Below are positions 1-9,000 of a DNA stretch of 64,000 nt, in pieces (the stretch's first letter is position 1; each line of letters opens with the position of its first letter). Origin of the DNA: Azospirillum sp. TSH100 (GTDB lineage: Bacteria; Pseudomonadota; Alphaproteobacteria; Azospirillales; Azospirillaceae); assembly GCF_004923295.1 (NCBI RefSeq), contig NZ_CP039636.1:486001-550000 (forward strand), written 5' to 3'. The notes beneath the pieces were generated by a model that searched no databases, was not told where the DNA came from, and was given only the letters and a program-made list of their open reading frames with translations. The translations under genes were made by a program, and so were the position numbers.

Positions 1-1797
1 CTGGCGGTGACGGTCAATCCGGTGTCGGACGCCCCGACCCTGACCGTGTCGGCGGCGACCGGCGACGAGGATACGGCGATCCCCCTGTCGATCACCCCGG
101 CCCTGACCGACAGTTCGGAGGTGCTGAGCGTCACCATCGCCGGCATCCCGACCGGCGCGGCGCTGACCAACAGCGCCGGCAGCAACCTGACGGTCAGCGG
201 CGGCAGCATCACCCTGACCCCGGCCCAGCTGGCCGGGCTGAAGATCACGCCGCCGCAGAACGACAGCGCCGCCTTCACCCTGACCGTCACCGCGACCTCC
301 ACCGATGGCAGCGCCGCTCCGGCCACCACCGTCGCGCAGCTGCCGGTCACGGTCCGGGCGGTGTCCGATACGCCGACCCTTCAGGTCGATCCGGCATCGG
401 TGGCGGAGGACGGCACGGTCGCCCTGTCGATCATTCCGGCGCTGACCGACCCGTCGGAGGCGTTGAGCGTCACCATCGCCAACATACCGACCGGTGCCCA
501 TCTGTCGAACATGGCGGGCGACACCTTCACCATCGTCAACGGCTCGATCACGCTGACACCGGACAAGCTGGCCGGTCTCGCGATCACCCCGCCGCAAGAC
601 AGTGGCGACAGCTTCACCCTGTCGGTCACCGCCACCTCGACCGACGGCACCGCCACCCCGGCGAGCCTGACCCGCTCGCTGGCGGTGACGGTGGCGCCGG
701 TCGCCGACACGCCGACGCTGACCACGCCGGCAGCCCATGGCTCGGAGGATACGGCGATCCCGCTGACCATCACCGCCGCCTCCACCGACACCGACGGGTC
801 GGAGACGGTGACGGTGCTGGTCACCGGCATGCCCACCGGCGCCAGCCTGAACCACGGCACCCACAACAGCGACGGCAGCTGGAGCCTCAGCACGTCGGAC
901 CTGACCGGCCTGACCTACACCCCGCCTGCCGACGCCAACGGCACCGTGACCCTGTCGGTCACCGCGACCGCCCATGACGGGTCCAGCACGGCAGTGGTGA
1001 CGCAGACGCTCGCGGTGACGGTCGATCCGGTGAACGACAAGCCGACGTTGGCCGCCGCCCACACCACCACCGTGATCGCCGCCGACGCCACCGACCATCC
1101 GGCCGTGACCTCCGACGTGACGATCGCCGATGTGGACAGCAGCGTCATGTCCGGCATGTCGATCCGCATCGCCGCCGGGTCACAGACCGGCGACACGTTG
1201 AACCTCGACAGCCTGACCATCGCCACCGATGCGTCCACCGGGCGCAAGACGATCGCCGGCACCGGGATCGAGGTCAGCTGGGACGACAGCACCCACCAAC
1301 TGTCGCTGTCCGGCACGGCGTCGACCGCGACCTACACCGACATCCTCAACCATCTGGCCCTGATGCCGAACGGCGGCGGCGCCCGGACGCTGGAGGTGAC
1401 GGTCAGCGACGATCAGGGGCTGTCCAGCGACCCGCTGGCGGTGCAGGTGCTGGTCTCCGCCGGTACGACGATGACCGGCAGTTCAGGCGCGGACCTCCTG
1501 CATGCCGGCGCCACCACGACCAGCATGTCCGGCGGGGCCGGCGACGACCTGTTCATCTTCGCCCCGCGCGACGGCACCCTGACCATCAATGGCGGGGTGG
1601 GCTGGACCGACGTCGTCGAGGTCGGCGCCTTCGTCGCCAATGCCGGCACCAACTGGCTGCAGCAGCTGGACGGGCACGCCTACACCCTGGACCCGTCGGG
1701 CCACGGCCTGACCTTCACCCAGGAGACGACCGTCACGCTGGAGGACCAGAACCATCACCAGCTGGTGTTGCAGAACATCGAGCGGCTGACATTCTGA
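1..1797 (+). CDS. RTX-like repeat adhesin/secreted protein, C-terminal part (5' truncated by window)
   Basis: The reading frame is open from base 1, so the N-terminus lies outside the window; 598 residues are visible. Three successive Ig/cadherin-like units of about 110-115 residues (near 1-345, 346-690 and 691-1020) each begin with V-x-P-V-x-D-x-P-T-L and end in TLSVTATSTDG-like strands. A more divergent unit follows. The C-terminus has an RTX-type nonapeptide element (GGAGDDLF, near base 1531) and a short beta-rich tail, as in substrates of type I secretion. It is very low in Lys and has no visible Cys, typical of large extracellular adhesins. Likely role: surface adhesion or biofilm matrix. 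No type I exporter is visible here. Family is moderately certain; the exact function is unknown. Confidence 0.8.
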   Translation: MAVTVNPVSDAPTLTVSAATGDEDTAIPLSITPALTDSSEVLSVTIAGIPTGAALTNSAGSNLTVSGGSITLTPAQLAGLKITPPQNDSAAFTLTVTATSTDGSAAPATTVAQLPVTVRAVSDTPTLQVDPASVAEDGTVALSIIPALTDPSEALSVTIANIPTGAHLSNMAGDTFTIVNGSITLTPDKLAGLAITPPQDSGDSFTLSVTATSTDGTATPASLTRSLAVTVAPVADTPTLTTPAAHGSEDTAIPLTITAASTDTDGSETVTVLVTGMPTGASLNHGTHNSDGSWSLSTSDLTGLTYTPPADANGTVTLSVTATAHDGSSTAVVTQTLAVTVDPVNDKPTLAAAHTTTVIAADATDHPAVTSDVTIADVDSSVMSGMSIRIAAGSQTGDTLNLDSLTIATDASTGRKTIAGTGIEVSWDDSTHQLSLSGTASTATYTDILNHLALMPNGGGARTLEVTVSDDQGLSSDPLAVQVLVSAGTTMTGSSGADLLHAGATTTSMSGGAGDDLFIFAPRDGTLTINGGVGWTDVVEVGAFVANAGTNWLQQLDGHAYTLDPSGHGLTFTQETTVTLEDQNHHQLVLQNIERLTF

Positions 1798-1823
1798 TGG
1801 AGCAGGGCAGGAGAGCGGACAAC

Positions 1824-1861
1824 AGGCGGCTTCAGGCGACCGGCGTGCCGTCCGCCTTTTT
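1824..1861 (+). terminator. Possible terminator after the RTX gene
   Basis: AGGCGG (1824-1829) can pair with CCGCCT (1852-1857), followed directly by a run of T. The loop is long and GC-rich with internal pairing. It overlaps the 3' end of the convergent MarR gene, so this is a weak call. Confidence 0.35.
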
Positions 1862-2317
1862 CTCGCCGGCGTCGCTGCCCGCCTGCATGTGGCTGATGAT
1901 CCGCTTCATCAGGCGGCCAAGCATCGCCCGTTCGTTTTCCGCCATGGCGGCGATCGGCGGGCTCAGCGACTGGCGCAGGGGATCGCGGTCCAGCAGGGTC
2001 AGCCCGTCCGCCGTCAGGTCGAACAGCCAGCCGCGCTTGAAGCCGGGATGGGGGCGGCGGGCCAGCAGCCCCTTGTCCACCAGGGTCGAGACGGTGCGCG
2101 ATACCGGCGCCAAGTGGATTTTCTGGAACCGCGCCAGCGCGGTCAGGGTGCGCGCCGGCTCCGGCGCGTCATGGAAATAGCGCAGCGCCACCCATTGGGC
2201 CGGGAAAAGCCCGTCGGTGAAGCTGATGCCATAGACAAGCCGGCTGACCTGATCGAGCAATGTGACCAGATCGTCGTCTGTCGAGGCACTGTCGCCATCC
2301 TCCGGCCTTTCCGACAC
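1832..2317 (-). CDS. MarR-family transcriptional regulator
   Basis: A 161-residue winged-helix protein. The central segment (ALARFQKIHLAPVSRTVSTL, then VDKGLL-RR) has the MarR recognition helix and wing pattern, flanked by helical dimerisation regions. The frame is open further upstream from a TTG at 2386, but GTG at 2317 is preceded by a strong purine-rich ribosome-binding site (GAGGGGGAAGAA), so that start is preferred. It is convergent with the RTX gene and divergent from the HAD phosphatase gene. MarR proteins usually repress adjacent genes and respond to small phenolics or oxidants. The ligand cannot be read from sequence. Confidence 0.8.
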   Translation of the reverse strand: MSERPEDGDSASTDDDLVTLLDQVSRLVYGISFTDGLFPAQWVALRYFHDAPEPARTLTALARFQKIHLAPVSRTVSTLVDKGLLARRPHPGFKRGWLFDLTADGLTLLDRDPLRQSLSPPIAAMAENERAMLGRLMKRIISHMQAGSDAGEKKADGTPVA

Positions 2318-2553
2318 GCGTTCTTCCCCCTCCCCGATACCGCACGAACCGGCGGCAAGCTTGGCCGCGGACTGTAGCGAAGTCAACGCGCCAGCGGAAG
2401 CGGCAGTCTGCGCGCCAGCGTGGTGAAAGTGGGGCGGAGATTCGCGTGGATTATCGTCGAGGGAAATCCATGCCCCCGGCGGCGATTCCTTGGCGAAAAC
2501 GGCCGGGCGACCCCACCTGTGGTCCGACCTTCATAAATCGTGGACATCTGGAC

Positions 2554-3252
2554 ATGACCGGCTTTGCACGCGTGACCAACGCCTTTCTGTTCGACCTCGA
2601 CGGCACGCTGACCGACACGGTGTACCAGCATGTGCTGGCCTGGAAGGAGGCGCTGGACGAGGAGGGCATCGCCCTGTCGGTCTGGCGGATCCACCGCAAG
2701 ATCGGCATGAGCGGCGGCCTGTTTACCAACATGCTGCTGCGCGAGACCGGTCTCGCCGCCGACCAGGCTTTGCTCGACCGGCTGCGCCAGCGCCATGCGC
2801 AGGCCTACCGGCGGCTGGCGTCGGGCGTGGTGCCGCTGCCGGGCGCGCGAGACCTGCTGGACACGCTGACGGAGTTGAAGATTCCCTGGGCCATCGCCAC
2901 CAGCGGCCGGATGGAGACGGCGCGGCCGGCGCTGGAGAAGCTGGGCGTCGATCCGGCGAAGTCCGCGGTCGTCACCCGCGACGAGGTCGAATATGCCAAG
3001 CCCGATCCCGACCTGTTCCTGACCGCCGCCGCCCGGATCGGCGTCGACATCGCCAGCGCCTTCGTCGTCGGCGACAGCATCTGGGACATGATCGCCGCCA
3101 AGCGGGCGCGCGCGCTGGGCATCGGCCTGCTGTCCGGCGGTTACGGTCGGGAGGAGCTGGAGCGCTCCGGCGCGTTGCGCGTCTACGAGGATCCGGCCGA
3201 CATGCTGGATCACCTGGACGAAGTCGGCGGCCGTCGCGGTCTGGCGCAGTAA
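2554..3252 (+). CDS. HAD-superfamily phosphatase (phosphoglycolate phosphatase/beta-phosphoglucomutase-like)
   Basis: A 232-residue HAD hydrolase. Motif I is FDLDGTLTD (nucleophile D14, acid D16), motif II is the IATSG strand, motif III the Lys in EYAKPDPD, and motif IV VVGDSIWDM. A helical cap of about 80 residues sits between motifs I and II, as in subfamily IA phosphatases of the Gph/PGM type. Start ATG 2554 places motif I at the usual distance from the N-terminus; the 36 extra codons upstream look non-coding. The substrate is probably a small sugar phosphate or phosphoglycolate. It is divergently placed from the MarR gene. Confidence 0.82.
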   Translation: MTGFARVTNAFLFDLDGTLTDTVYQHVLAWKEALDEEGIALSVWRIHRKIGMSGGLFTNMLLRETGLAADQALLDRLRQRHAQAYRRLASGVVPLPGARDLLDTLTELKIPWAIATSGRMETARPALEKLGVDPAKSAVVTRDEVEYAKPDPDLFLTAAARIGVDIASAFVVGDSIWDMIAAKRARALGIGLLSGGYGREELERSGALRVYEDPADMLDHLDEVGGRRGLAQ

Positions 3253-3349
3253 AGAAGCAGCCTTTCGGCAAATGAAAGGCCTGCAAAACCAATAATAGCG
3301 CTGTGAACCATTGCCGCGAATTGGATCATGCACAGTCACAGCGCTATGA

Positions 3350-3361
3350 TGCAGTGCAACA
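3350..3361 (+). promoter_or_regulatory. TGC-rich PhaR-like motif
   Basis: TGCAGTGCAACA in the region upstream of the small exported protein. It resembles the TGC/GCA-rich boxes bound by PhaR-type polyhydroxybutyrate regulators in alphaproteobacteria. Related sequences occur upstream of nifJ and glcB. The assignment is by resemblance only. Confidence 0.3.
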
Positions 3362-3486
3362 TAAGCATGAAGGACATGCGGTAACGGCGCGTTTCACAAT
3401 GACAGGCCGATGGCAGCATGGCGTTGCCGATGATGACGCCGCTCCACGACGCCCGATCATCGAAATCCCAGATCAGGAGCCGCCGC

Positions 3487-3675
3487 ATGTCCGCCAAGCA
3501 GTATTCCGCCCAGCAGCCCGCCGCTCGCCACACCCTCGCCCGCGCTCTGGTCGCCTCGGCCTTTGCCCTGGCTTCGCTGCTGTCGGTCGCCGCCGGCGCA
3601 GCCACGGTTTCCGCCGCGCCGCACCGCGCGGTCCCTGCGGTCGAACCCGACAGCCAGTCCTTCCTGTTCAACTGA
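3487..3675 (+). CDS. Small exported peptide (62 aa), unknown function
   Basis: Start ATG 3487 has a good ribosome-binding site (AGGAG at 3475-3479, spacing 7). Residues 1-16 are polar and basic, residues 17-44 form an Ala/Leu/Val-rich hydrophobic stretch resembling a signal peptide with a likely cleavage near TVSAA-P. Only about 18 residues (ending DSQSFLFN) would remain. No family recognised. A strong hairpin follows 20 bases after the stop, which supports a real monocistronic transcript. It may be an exported peptide or a short membrane-anchored protein. Confidence 0.6.
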   Translation: MSAKQYSAQQPAARHTLARALVASAFALASLLSVAAGAATVSAAPHRAVPAVEPDSQSFLFN

Positions 3676-3695
3676 TCGCGGCCGGACAAAAAAAT

Positions 3696-3719
3696 GAGCC
3701 GCCGGAAAACCGGCGGCTC
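3696..3719. terminator. Hairpin terminator after small exported protein
   Basis: Perfect 10-bp stem GAGCCGCCGG/CCGGCGGCTC with an AAAA loop. A run of seven A precedes it on the + strand, so the best T-tract is on the minus strand. It could act in both directions. Confidence 0.6.
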
Positions 3720-3787
3720 TGAAGTCCGAGAGGAACGTCCAACAAGTTGTGCCGGGTCAACCCACGGCGCATCCAGCGGTACAAGAC

Positions 3788-3801
3788 TAATATATTAATA
3801 T
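3788..3801. promoter_or_regulatory. AT-rich palindromic operator-like site A
   Basis: TAATATATTAATAT contains two overlapping perfect palindromes: TAATATATTA (3788-3797) and ATATTAATAT (3792-3801). The first is identical to the site in front of uxaB. It lies downstream of the ExuT-like gene, so it would be an auxiliary site rather than a promoter-proximal operator. Confidence 0.45.
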
Positions 3802-3882
3802 CCTATTCGCGTGGCAAGCGACTTCTCTTCCCGCGGTCAGCTTTTTTGCCCAGCAACCCTCCTGGTCCGCCGGCAAAGGGAA

Positions 3883-3911
3883 ACGCCCCCCGGCGCTGGG
3901 CCGGAGGGCGT
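3883..3911 (-). terminator. Terminator of the ExuT-like transporter gene
   Basis: A 12-bp stem with one mismatch (ACGCCCCCCGGC/GCCGGAGGGCGT) and 5-nt loop, 36 bases past the transporter stop. On the minus strand it is followed by a pyrimidine-rich stretch. Confidence 0.6.
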
Positions 3912-3946
3912 CTTTGCCACCGTTCGGACGGGCTTCGGAAGAACCG

Positions 3947-5230
3947 TCAGTCGGCGCCGGCCGTGGCGTTCGGGAGGACGGCGCCGTGCTTGGTGCCGCG
4001 CTGGCCCAGGACCAGGGCGATGATGACGAAAGCGGTCAGGTCGAAGACGGTCAGGCAGGCGAACAGCGGCTCGTACCCGATGGTGGTCGCCAACTGGCCG
4101 ATGATCAGCGAGAAGATCATGCCGCCCAGATAGCCGGCCATGCCGCCGAAACCGGTCGCCGTGGCGACATCCTGCTTTTCGAAGGTGTCGGTGACCAGGG
4201 CGTAGAGCAGGCTCGACAGCATCTGGTGGGCGAAGGCGCCGAGCGAGAACAGGAAGATCGCGGTGATCGGGCTGGCGGCGAAGCTGATCAGCGCCGGGCC
4301 GACCATGCACACCGCTCCCACGCCCACGCCGGCGATGCGGGAGTTGACCAGCGACATCCGGAAGCGCTTGACGAAGAAGGGCGACAGGTAACCGCTGAGG
4401 ATGCAGCCGATGTCACCGGCCAGGAACGGCAGCCAGGCGAACAGGGCGAACTGCTTGATGTCCATGCCGCGGGTGGAGACCATGTACAGCGGGATCCAGA
4501 AGCTGAAGGTCTGCCAGGCCGGCTCGGTCAGGAAGCGGGCGGCGGCGATGCTCCAGAACTTGCCCTTGCCAAGCACGCGCTTCATCGACGGCTTCGGCAG
4601 CTCGACATGCTCCTGGCCTTCCAGGATGTAGGCGTGCTCTTCCTTGGTCAGGCGCGGATGGTTCTCCGGGTTGCGGTACAGCATGTACCAGAGGGCGGAC
4701 ATGCCGACGCCCAGCAGACCGGTGACGAGGAAGGCTTCCTGCCAGCCATAGGTCAGCGACAGCCAGATGACGAAGGGCGGGGCGATCATCGCGCCGATCG
4801 AGCTGCCGGTGTTGAACCAGCCGGTGGCGATCGAGCGCTCCTTGGCCGGGAACCACAGGGTGGAGGTCTTGACGCCCGACGGCATGGCCGCCGCTTCGCT
4901 GACGCCCAGCAGGCCGCGGAAGAAGGCCATCGACTGCCAGCTGCCGGCCAGCGCGTGCATGGCGGCGGCAATGCCCCAGACGCCGGCGAACATCGCGTAG
5001 CCCAGCTTCAGCCCGATCAGGTCGGTGATGTAGCCGGCGACCGGCTGCATCAGGCTGTAGCAGAGCTGGAAGGCGCTGACGATGAAGGAATACTGCTCGG
5101 TCGAAAAGTGGAGCTGTTCCTTCAGCGTCGGCGCCAGGATGCCCAGAGTGTTGCGGTCGATGTAGTTGACCACGGTGCCCAGCATCATCAGGGCAAGGAT
5201 TTGCCACCGCAAACCACGGATCTTGTTCAT
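3947..5230 (-). CDS. MFS hexuronate transporter, ExuT/GudP (anion:cation symporter) family
   Basis: A 427-residue protein with about 12 hydrophobic helices. The N-terminal VVNYIDRNTLGILAPTL segment and the loop after helix 4 (EAAAMPSGVK, then WFPAKERSIATGWFN) are hallmarks of the ACS family that imports hexuronates, hexarates and related acids by proton symport. The central loop around residues 190-225 is charged, as expected. Its likely substrate is galacturonate or glucuronate, because uxaB and shared operator-like sequences lie close by. The start ATG 5230 fits family length. An AT-rich palindrome lies about 160 bases upstream. Substrate is inferred from context; galactonate or glucarate remain possible. 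Confidence 0.8.
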   Translation of the reverse strand: MNKIRGLRWQILALMMLGTVVNYIDRNTLGILAPTLKEQLHFSTEQYSFIVSAFQLCYSLMQPVAGYITDLIGLKLGYAMFAGVWGIAAAMHALAGSWQSMAFFRGLLGVSEAAAMPSGVKTSTLWFPAKERSIATGWFNTGSSIGAMIAPPFVIWLSLTYGWQEAFLVTGLLGVGMSALWYMLYRNPENHPRLTKEEHAYILEGQEHVELPKPSMKRVLGKGKFWSIAAARFLTEPAWQTFSFWIPLYMVSTRGMDIKQFALFAWLPFLAGDIGCILSGYLSPFFVKRFRMSLVNSRIAGVGVGAVCMVGPALISFAASPITAIFLFSLGAFAHQMLSSLLYALVTDTFEKQDVATATGFGGMAGYLGGMIFSLIIGQLATTIGYEPLFACLTVFDLTAFVIIALVLGQRGTKHGAVLPNATAGAD

Positions 5231-5390
5231 GTTTTCCTCACATGCCTGCCACGGCAGGCGCCGGTGCGCACGTACAGGCCCTTAAGGCGGCGATCCTCGG
5301 GAGGGACGCCTGGCCGGCGGGTGTTCGGTGCCGGGCGACGGGGTCGCTTCCACTCCGTTTCAAGAGGGGCGGGAGCATCGCTGACGGAGT

Positions 5391-5405
5391 TATATTAATA
5401 TATCA
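5391..5405. promoter_or_regulatory. AT-rich palindromic operator-like site B
   Basis: TATATTAATATA (5391-5402) is a perfect palindrome, and TAATATATCA (5396-5405) matches the motif shared with sites A, C and D. It lies about 160 bases upstream of the ExuT-like gene. Confidence 0.5.
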
Positions 5406-5535
5406 GTGTCGGGTGCAAGCGGTTTTCCGGGGCCGCCTTCGGTTCTTGCGAAAATGTCGCAGTCCAATGATGCGGTGCGCTGATTTCTTCGCATCCGCAG
5501 CATAACCGCGCCTGTCATTCGATGGCGGCTTCTTG

Positions 5536-5546
5536 CTGCGACGCAG
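5536..5546. promoter_or_regulatory. PhaR-like box CTGC-N3-GCAG
   Basis: CTGCGACGCAG is a perfect inverted repeat with the spacing described for PhaR sites in Paracoccus-type bacteria. It lies in the transporter-nifJ interval. Chance occurrence cannot be excluded. Confidence 0.3.
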
Positions 5547-5650
5547 TATAATTGGGGGTTGAGAAGCCTGTTCTCCTGTTCGGATTCAAAGGCGGACTGG
5601 TCGGCCCGCTTCATCCGTATTCAGGAAGCCACAGCGCCGGTTCGCGATAA

Positions 5651-5664
5651 ATGATCTGGATCAA
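5651..5664. promoter_or_regulatory. FNR/FixK-like box upstream of nifJ
   Basis: ATGATCTGGATCAA matches the FNR/FixK consensus TTGAT-N4-ATCAA at 9 of 10 positions. It lies about 350 bases before the nifJ start, which is consistent with induction under low oxygen. Confidence 0.55.
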
Positions 5665-5754
5665 AGGTCTATCTGAGACCGTCCGCCTCTGCCGGAACCT
5701 GCCTTCGGACTGTTCCAGTTGATTCTTCCGCAGGATTGCCGGGTTTTCCGCCAA

Positions 5755-5770
5755 TGCTGCGGTGCGACAA
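5755..5770 (+). promoter_or_regulatory. TGC-rich motif upstream of nifJ
   Basis: TGCTGCGGTGCGACAA shares the core GCTGCGGTGC-n-ACA with a sequence in front of glcB and resembles PhaR-type boxes. Confidence 0.3.
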
Positions 5771-5792
5771 ATTGAGGCCTTCCTTGCAAAAG

Positions 5793-5802
5793 TAATATAT
5801 CA
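5793..5802. promoter_or_regulatory. AT-rich operator-like site C upstream of nifJ
   Basis: TAATATATCA is identical to the ten bases at 5396-5405 and differs by one base from sites A and D. It lies about 215 bases before the nifJ start. Confidence 0.4.
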
Positions 5803-6014
5803 GACCGTGGTGCAGCGCAGAAGGACGGCACCCGGAAATTCCGCATTGGACTGACCAGCGTCAATGTGTCCAGCCCGCTCCGGGCCGACCATTCCCTCTG
5901 GCCGACAGCCGTTTCCTGACGCCCGCCGTGCCGGCATTTCAAAGCTCTGCCGGCCTCCGTCATCGAAGACGCCTCATGGAGACGATCGTCGCCAGCACAA
6001 AGGAATTTTCCGGC

Positions 6015-9000
6015 ATGACCCACAGCCCGACCTCCACCGCCTCCGTCAGCCCCGTCCCGGCATCCCCCCTCATGGCCCGCATCATGGACGGCAACGAGGC
6101 GGCGGCCTCCGTGGCCTATCGCGCCAGCGACGTCATCGCGATCTACCCCATCACGCCAAGCTCGCCGATGGGGGAATTCGCCGACGAATGGTCGGCGGCG
6201 CGCCGTCCCAACCTGTGGGGCAGCGTGCCGCAGGTGGTGGAGATGCAGTCGGAAGGCGGTGCCGCCGGTGCGGTCCATGGCGCCTTGCAGGCCGGGGCGC
6301 TGGCGACGACCTTCACGGCGTCGCAGGGCCTGCTGCTGATGATCCCCAACATGTACAAGATCGCCGGAGAGCTGACGCCATTCTGCATGCATGTGGCGGC
6401 GCGCACGCTGGCGACCCATGCGCTGTCGATCTTCGGCGACCATTCCGACGTGATGGCCTGCCGCCAGACCGGCTTCGCCATGCTCGCCTCGGCCAATGTG
6501 CAGGAAGCGCAGGATCTGGCGCTGGTCGCCCATGCCGCCACCTTGCGCGCCCGCGTCCCCTTCCTGCATTTTTTCGACGGCTTCCGCACCTCGCACGAAT
6601 TCAACTGCGTCGCGCCGCTGGCCGACGACGATTTGCGCGCCCTGATCGAGGAGCCTTGCGTCGATGCGCACCGCCGCCGCGGCCTGACGCCCGACCATCC
6701 GGTCGTTCGCGGCACGGCGCAGAATCCCGACGTGTTCTTCCAGGCCCGTGAAGCCGCCAACCCCTGGTACGATGCCTGTCCGGCCATCGTGCAGGAGATG
6801 ATGGACCAGCTGGCCGCCCGCACCGGCCGCGCCTATCACCTGTTCGACTATCACGGCCATCCACAGGCGGAGCGGGTGGTGGTGGTGATGGGATCGGGGG
6901 CGGAGACCTGCAATGGCACGGTTGACCGGCTGGTCGGGCAGGGCGAGCGCGTCGGCTGCCTGACCGTCCGGCTGTTCCGGCCCTTCGCCATCGCCGATTT
7001 CGTCGCCGCCCTGCCGGCGACGGTGCGCCGCATCGCCGTGCTCGACCGCACCAAGGAACCGGGGGCGGTCGCCGACCCGCTCTATCTCGACGTGGTCGCC
7101 GCTTTGGCCGAGGCCCGCGCCGCCGACCCGACTGCCGTTGATCCCATGGTGATCGCCGGCCGCTACGGCTTGTCGTCCAAGGAATTCAACCCTGCCATGG
7201 CGAAGGCGGTGTTCGACGAGTTGGGCCGCGACCGGCCGAAGCGCCGCTTCACCATCGGCATCACCGACGACGTCACCCACCATTCTATCCCCTGGGACCC
7301 GAATTGGGCGGTGGAGGAGCCGGGGGTCTCCCGTGCCGTGTTCTTCGGTCTGGGCGCCGACGGCACGGTGGGCGCCAACAAGAACTCGCTGAAGATCATC
7401 CAGTCGCGCAGCGGCGGCCATGCCCAGGCCTATTTCGTCTATGACAGCCGTAAGTCCGGTTCGACCACCGTGTCGCACCTGCGCTTTTCCAAGGAGCCGA
7501 TCCGCGCGCCCTACCTGATCGGTCAGGCCCAGTTCGTCGCCTGCCACCATCTGCCGCTGATGGAGCGGGTCGAGGTGGTTGAGATGGCCGCCCCCGGCGC
7601 CACCATCCTGCTGAACGCTCCCGGCACGCCTGAGCAGGTGTGGGACGCGCTGCCGGCGGAGGTCCAGCGCCTTTGCATCGAGCGCAGGCTGTCGCTGCAC
7701 GCCATCGATGCCGGTGCCGTCGCGCGGGAAGTCGGCCTCGGCCGCCGGGTCAACACCATCATGCAGACCTGTTTCTTCGCCCTTGCCAAGGTGATGCCGG
7801 TCGAGGACGCCATCGCCGAGATCAAGGCGGCGATCCGCAAGACCTACGCCCGCCGTGGCGAGGCGCTGGTGGCGCGCAACATCGCCGCCGTCGATCAGGC
7901 GCTGACCCATCTCCGCCCCGTTCCGGTTTCCGACCGCGTTACCGCCGACCATGATCGCCCGGCCCCGGTGCCGGAGACCGCGCCCGACTTCGTCAAGCGC
8001 GTCACCGCCATGATGATCGCCGGCCATGGCGACCGGCTGCCGGTGTCCGCCTTCCCGGTCGACGGCACATGGCCGACCGGCACCTCCAAATACGAACGCC
8101 GCAGCATCGCGGCGGAGGCGCCGGGCTGGAACGCCGACCTCTGCATCGAGTGCAACAAGTGCGTGCTGGTCTGTCCGCATGCCGCCATCCGGGCCACCGT
8201 GGTGCCGGAGTCGGCGCTGGCCGGCGCGCCGGCCGGATTCGAGACGATTCCCTACAAGGGCCGCGAGTTCCCAGGCGGCCGCTATCGCCTGCAAGCCTCG
8301 CCGGCCGACTGCACCGGCTGCACGCTGTGCGTCGCCGCCTGTCCCGCGGAGGAGAAGGGCGCCTCAGGAAGGGAAAAGGGCGGCCGCAAGGCGTTGGAGA
8401 TGCGGCCGATCCAGGCGCTGGCCGGCCAGCAGGAGGCCTTCGACTTCTTCCGCGGCCTGCCCGCCATCCCGCGCGAGTCGGTGCCCGTCACCGTCAAGCA
8501 CAGCCAGTTTCTCGAACCGCTGTTCGAGTTCTCCGGCGCCTGCGCCGGCTGCGGCGAGACGCCCTACATCAAGATGCTGACCCAGCTGTTCGGCGACCGC
8601 ATGGTGATGGCGAACGCCACCGGCTGCTCGTCGATCTATGGCGGCAACCTGCCGACCACGCCCTACACCACCGATGCCAGCGGCCATGGTCCGGCCTGGG
8701 CCAATTCGCTGTTCGAGGACAATGCCGAATTCGGCCTCGGCTTGCGCGTCGCCATCGACCAGATGGCCGAACAGGCGCGTGACACGCTGGGCCTGCTGTC
8801 GGCGCAGCTTGAACCGGGGCTGGTCACCGCGCTTCTGGAGGCCGACCAATCCGACTCCGCCGGCATCGCCGCGCAGCGGACCCGCGCCGCCACGCTGATG
8901 GGACAGCTCGCGGCGCTGAAGGACCCGCTGGCCCGCCGGCTGGAGCAGCTGGCCGACTATCTGGTCCGCAAATGCGTGTGGATCGTCGGCGGCGACGGCT

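Larger units (their letters stand above)
5231..6014. other. 784-bp intergenic regulatory region between exuT-like gene and nifJ
   Basis: No convincing gene. Short frames on both strands lack a ribosome-binding site or recognisable protein. It contains two copies of the AT-rich operator-like motif, an FNR-like box and two TGC-rich PhaR-like motifs. It must hold the divergent promoters of the transporter and nifJ. Confidence 0.6.

Noticed and set aside
1..1797. Tandem DNA repeat array (minisatellite)
   Set aside because: The repetition is at protein-domain level with diverged codons, so it is domain duplication in a coding gene.
3914..5398. 494-residue frame antisense to the MFS transporter
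   Set aside because: Extremely charged, Asp/Glu/Arg/Gly-rich, typical of high-GC antisense frames; the MFS frame has clear family motifs.
5390..5614. 74-residue minus-strand frame in the exuT-nifJ gap
   Set aside because: No ribosome-binding site, no recognised protein, and it overlaps operator-like sequences.
5776..5787. Sigma-54 promoter (GG...GC) upstream of nifJ
   Set aside because: GG and GC are separated by 8 rather than 10 bases, so the -24/-12 spacing does not fit.
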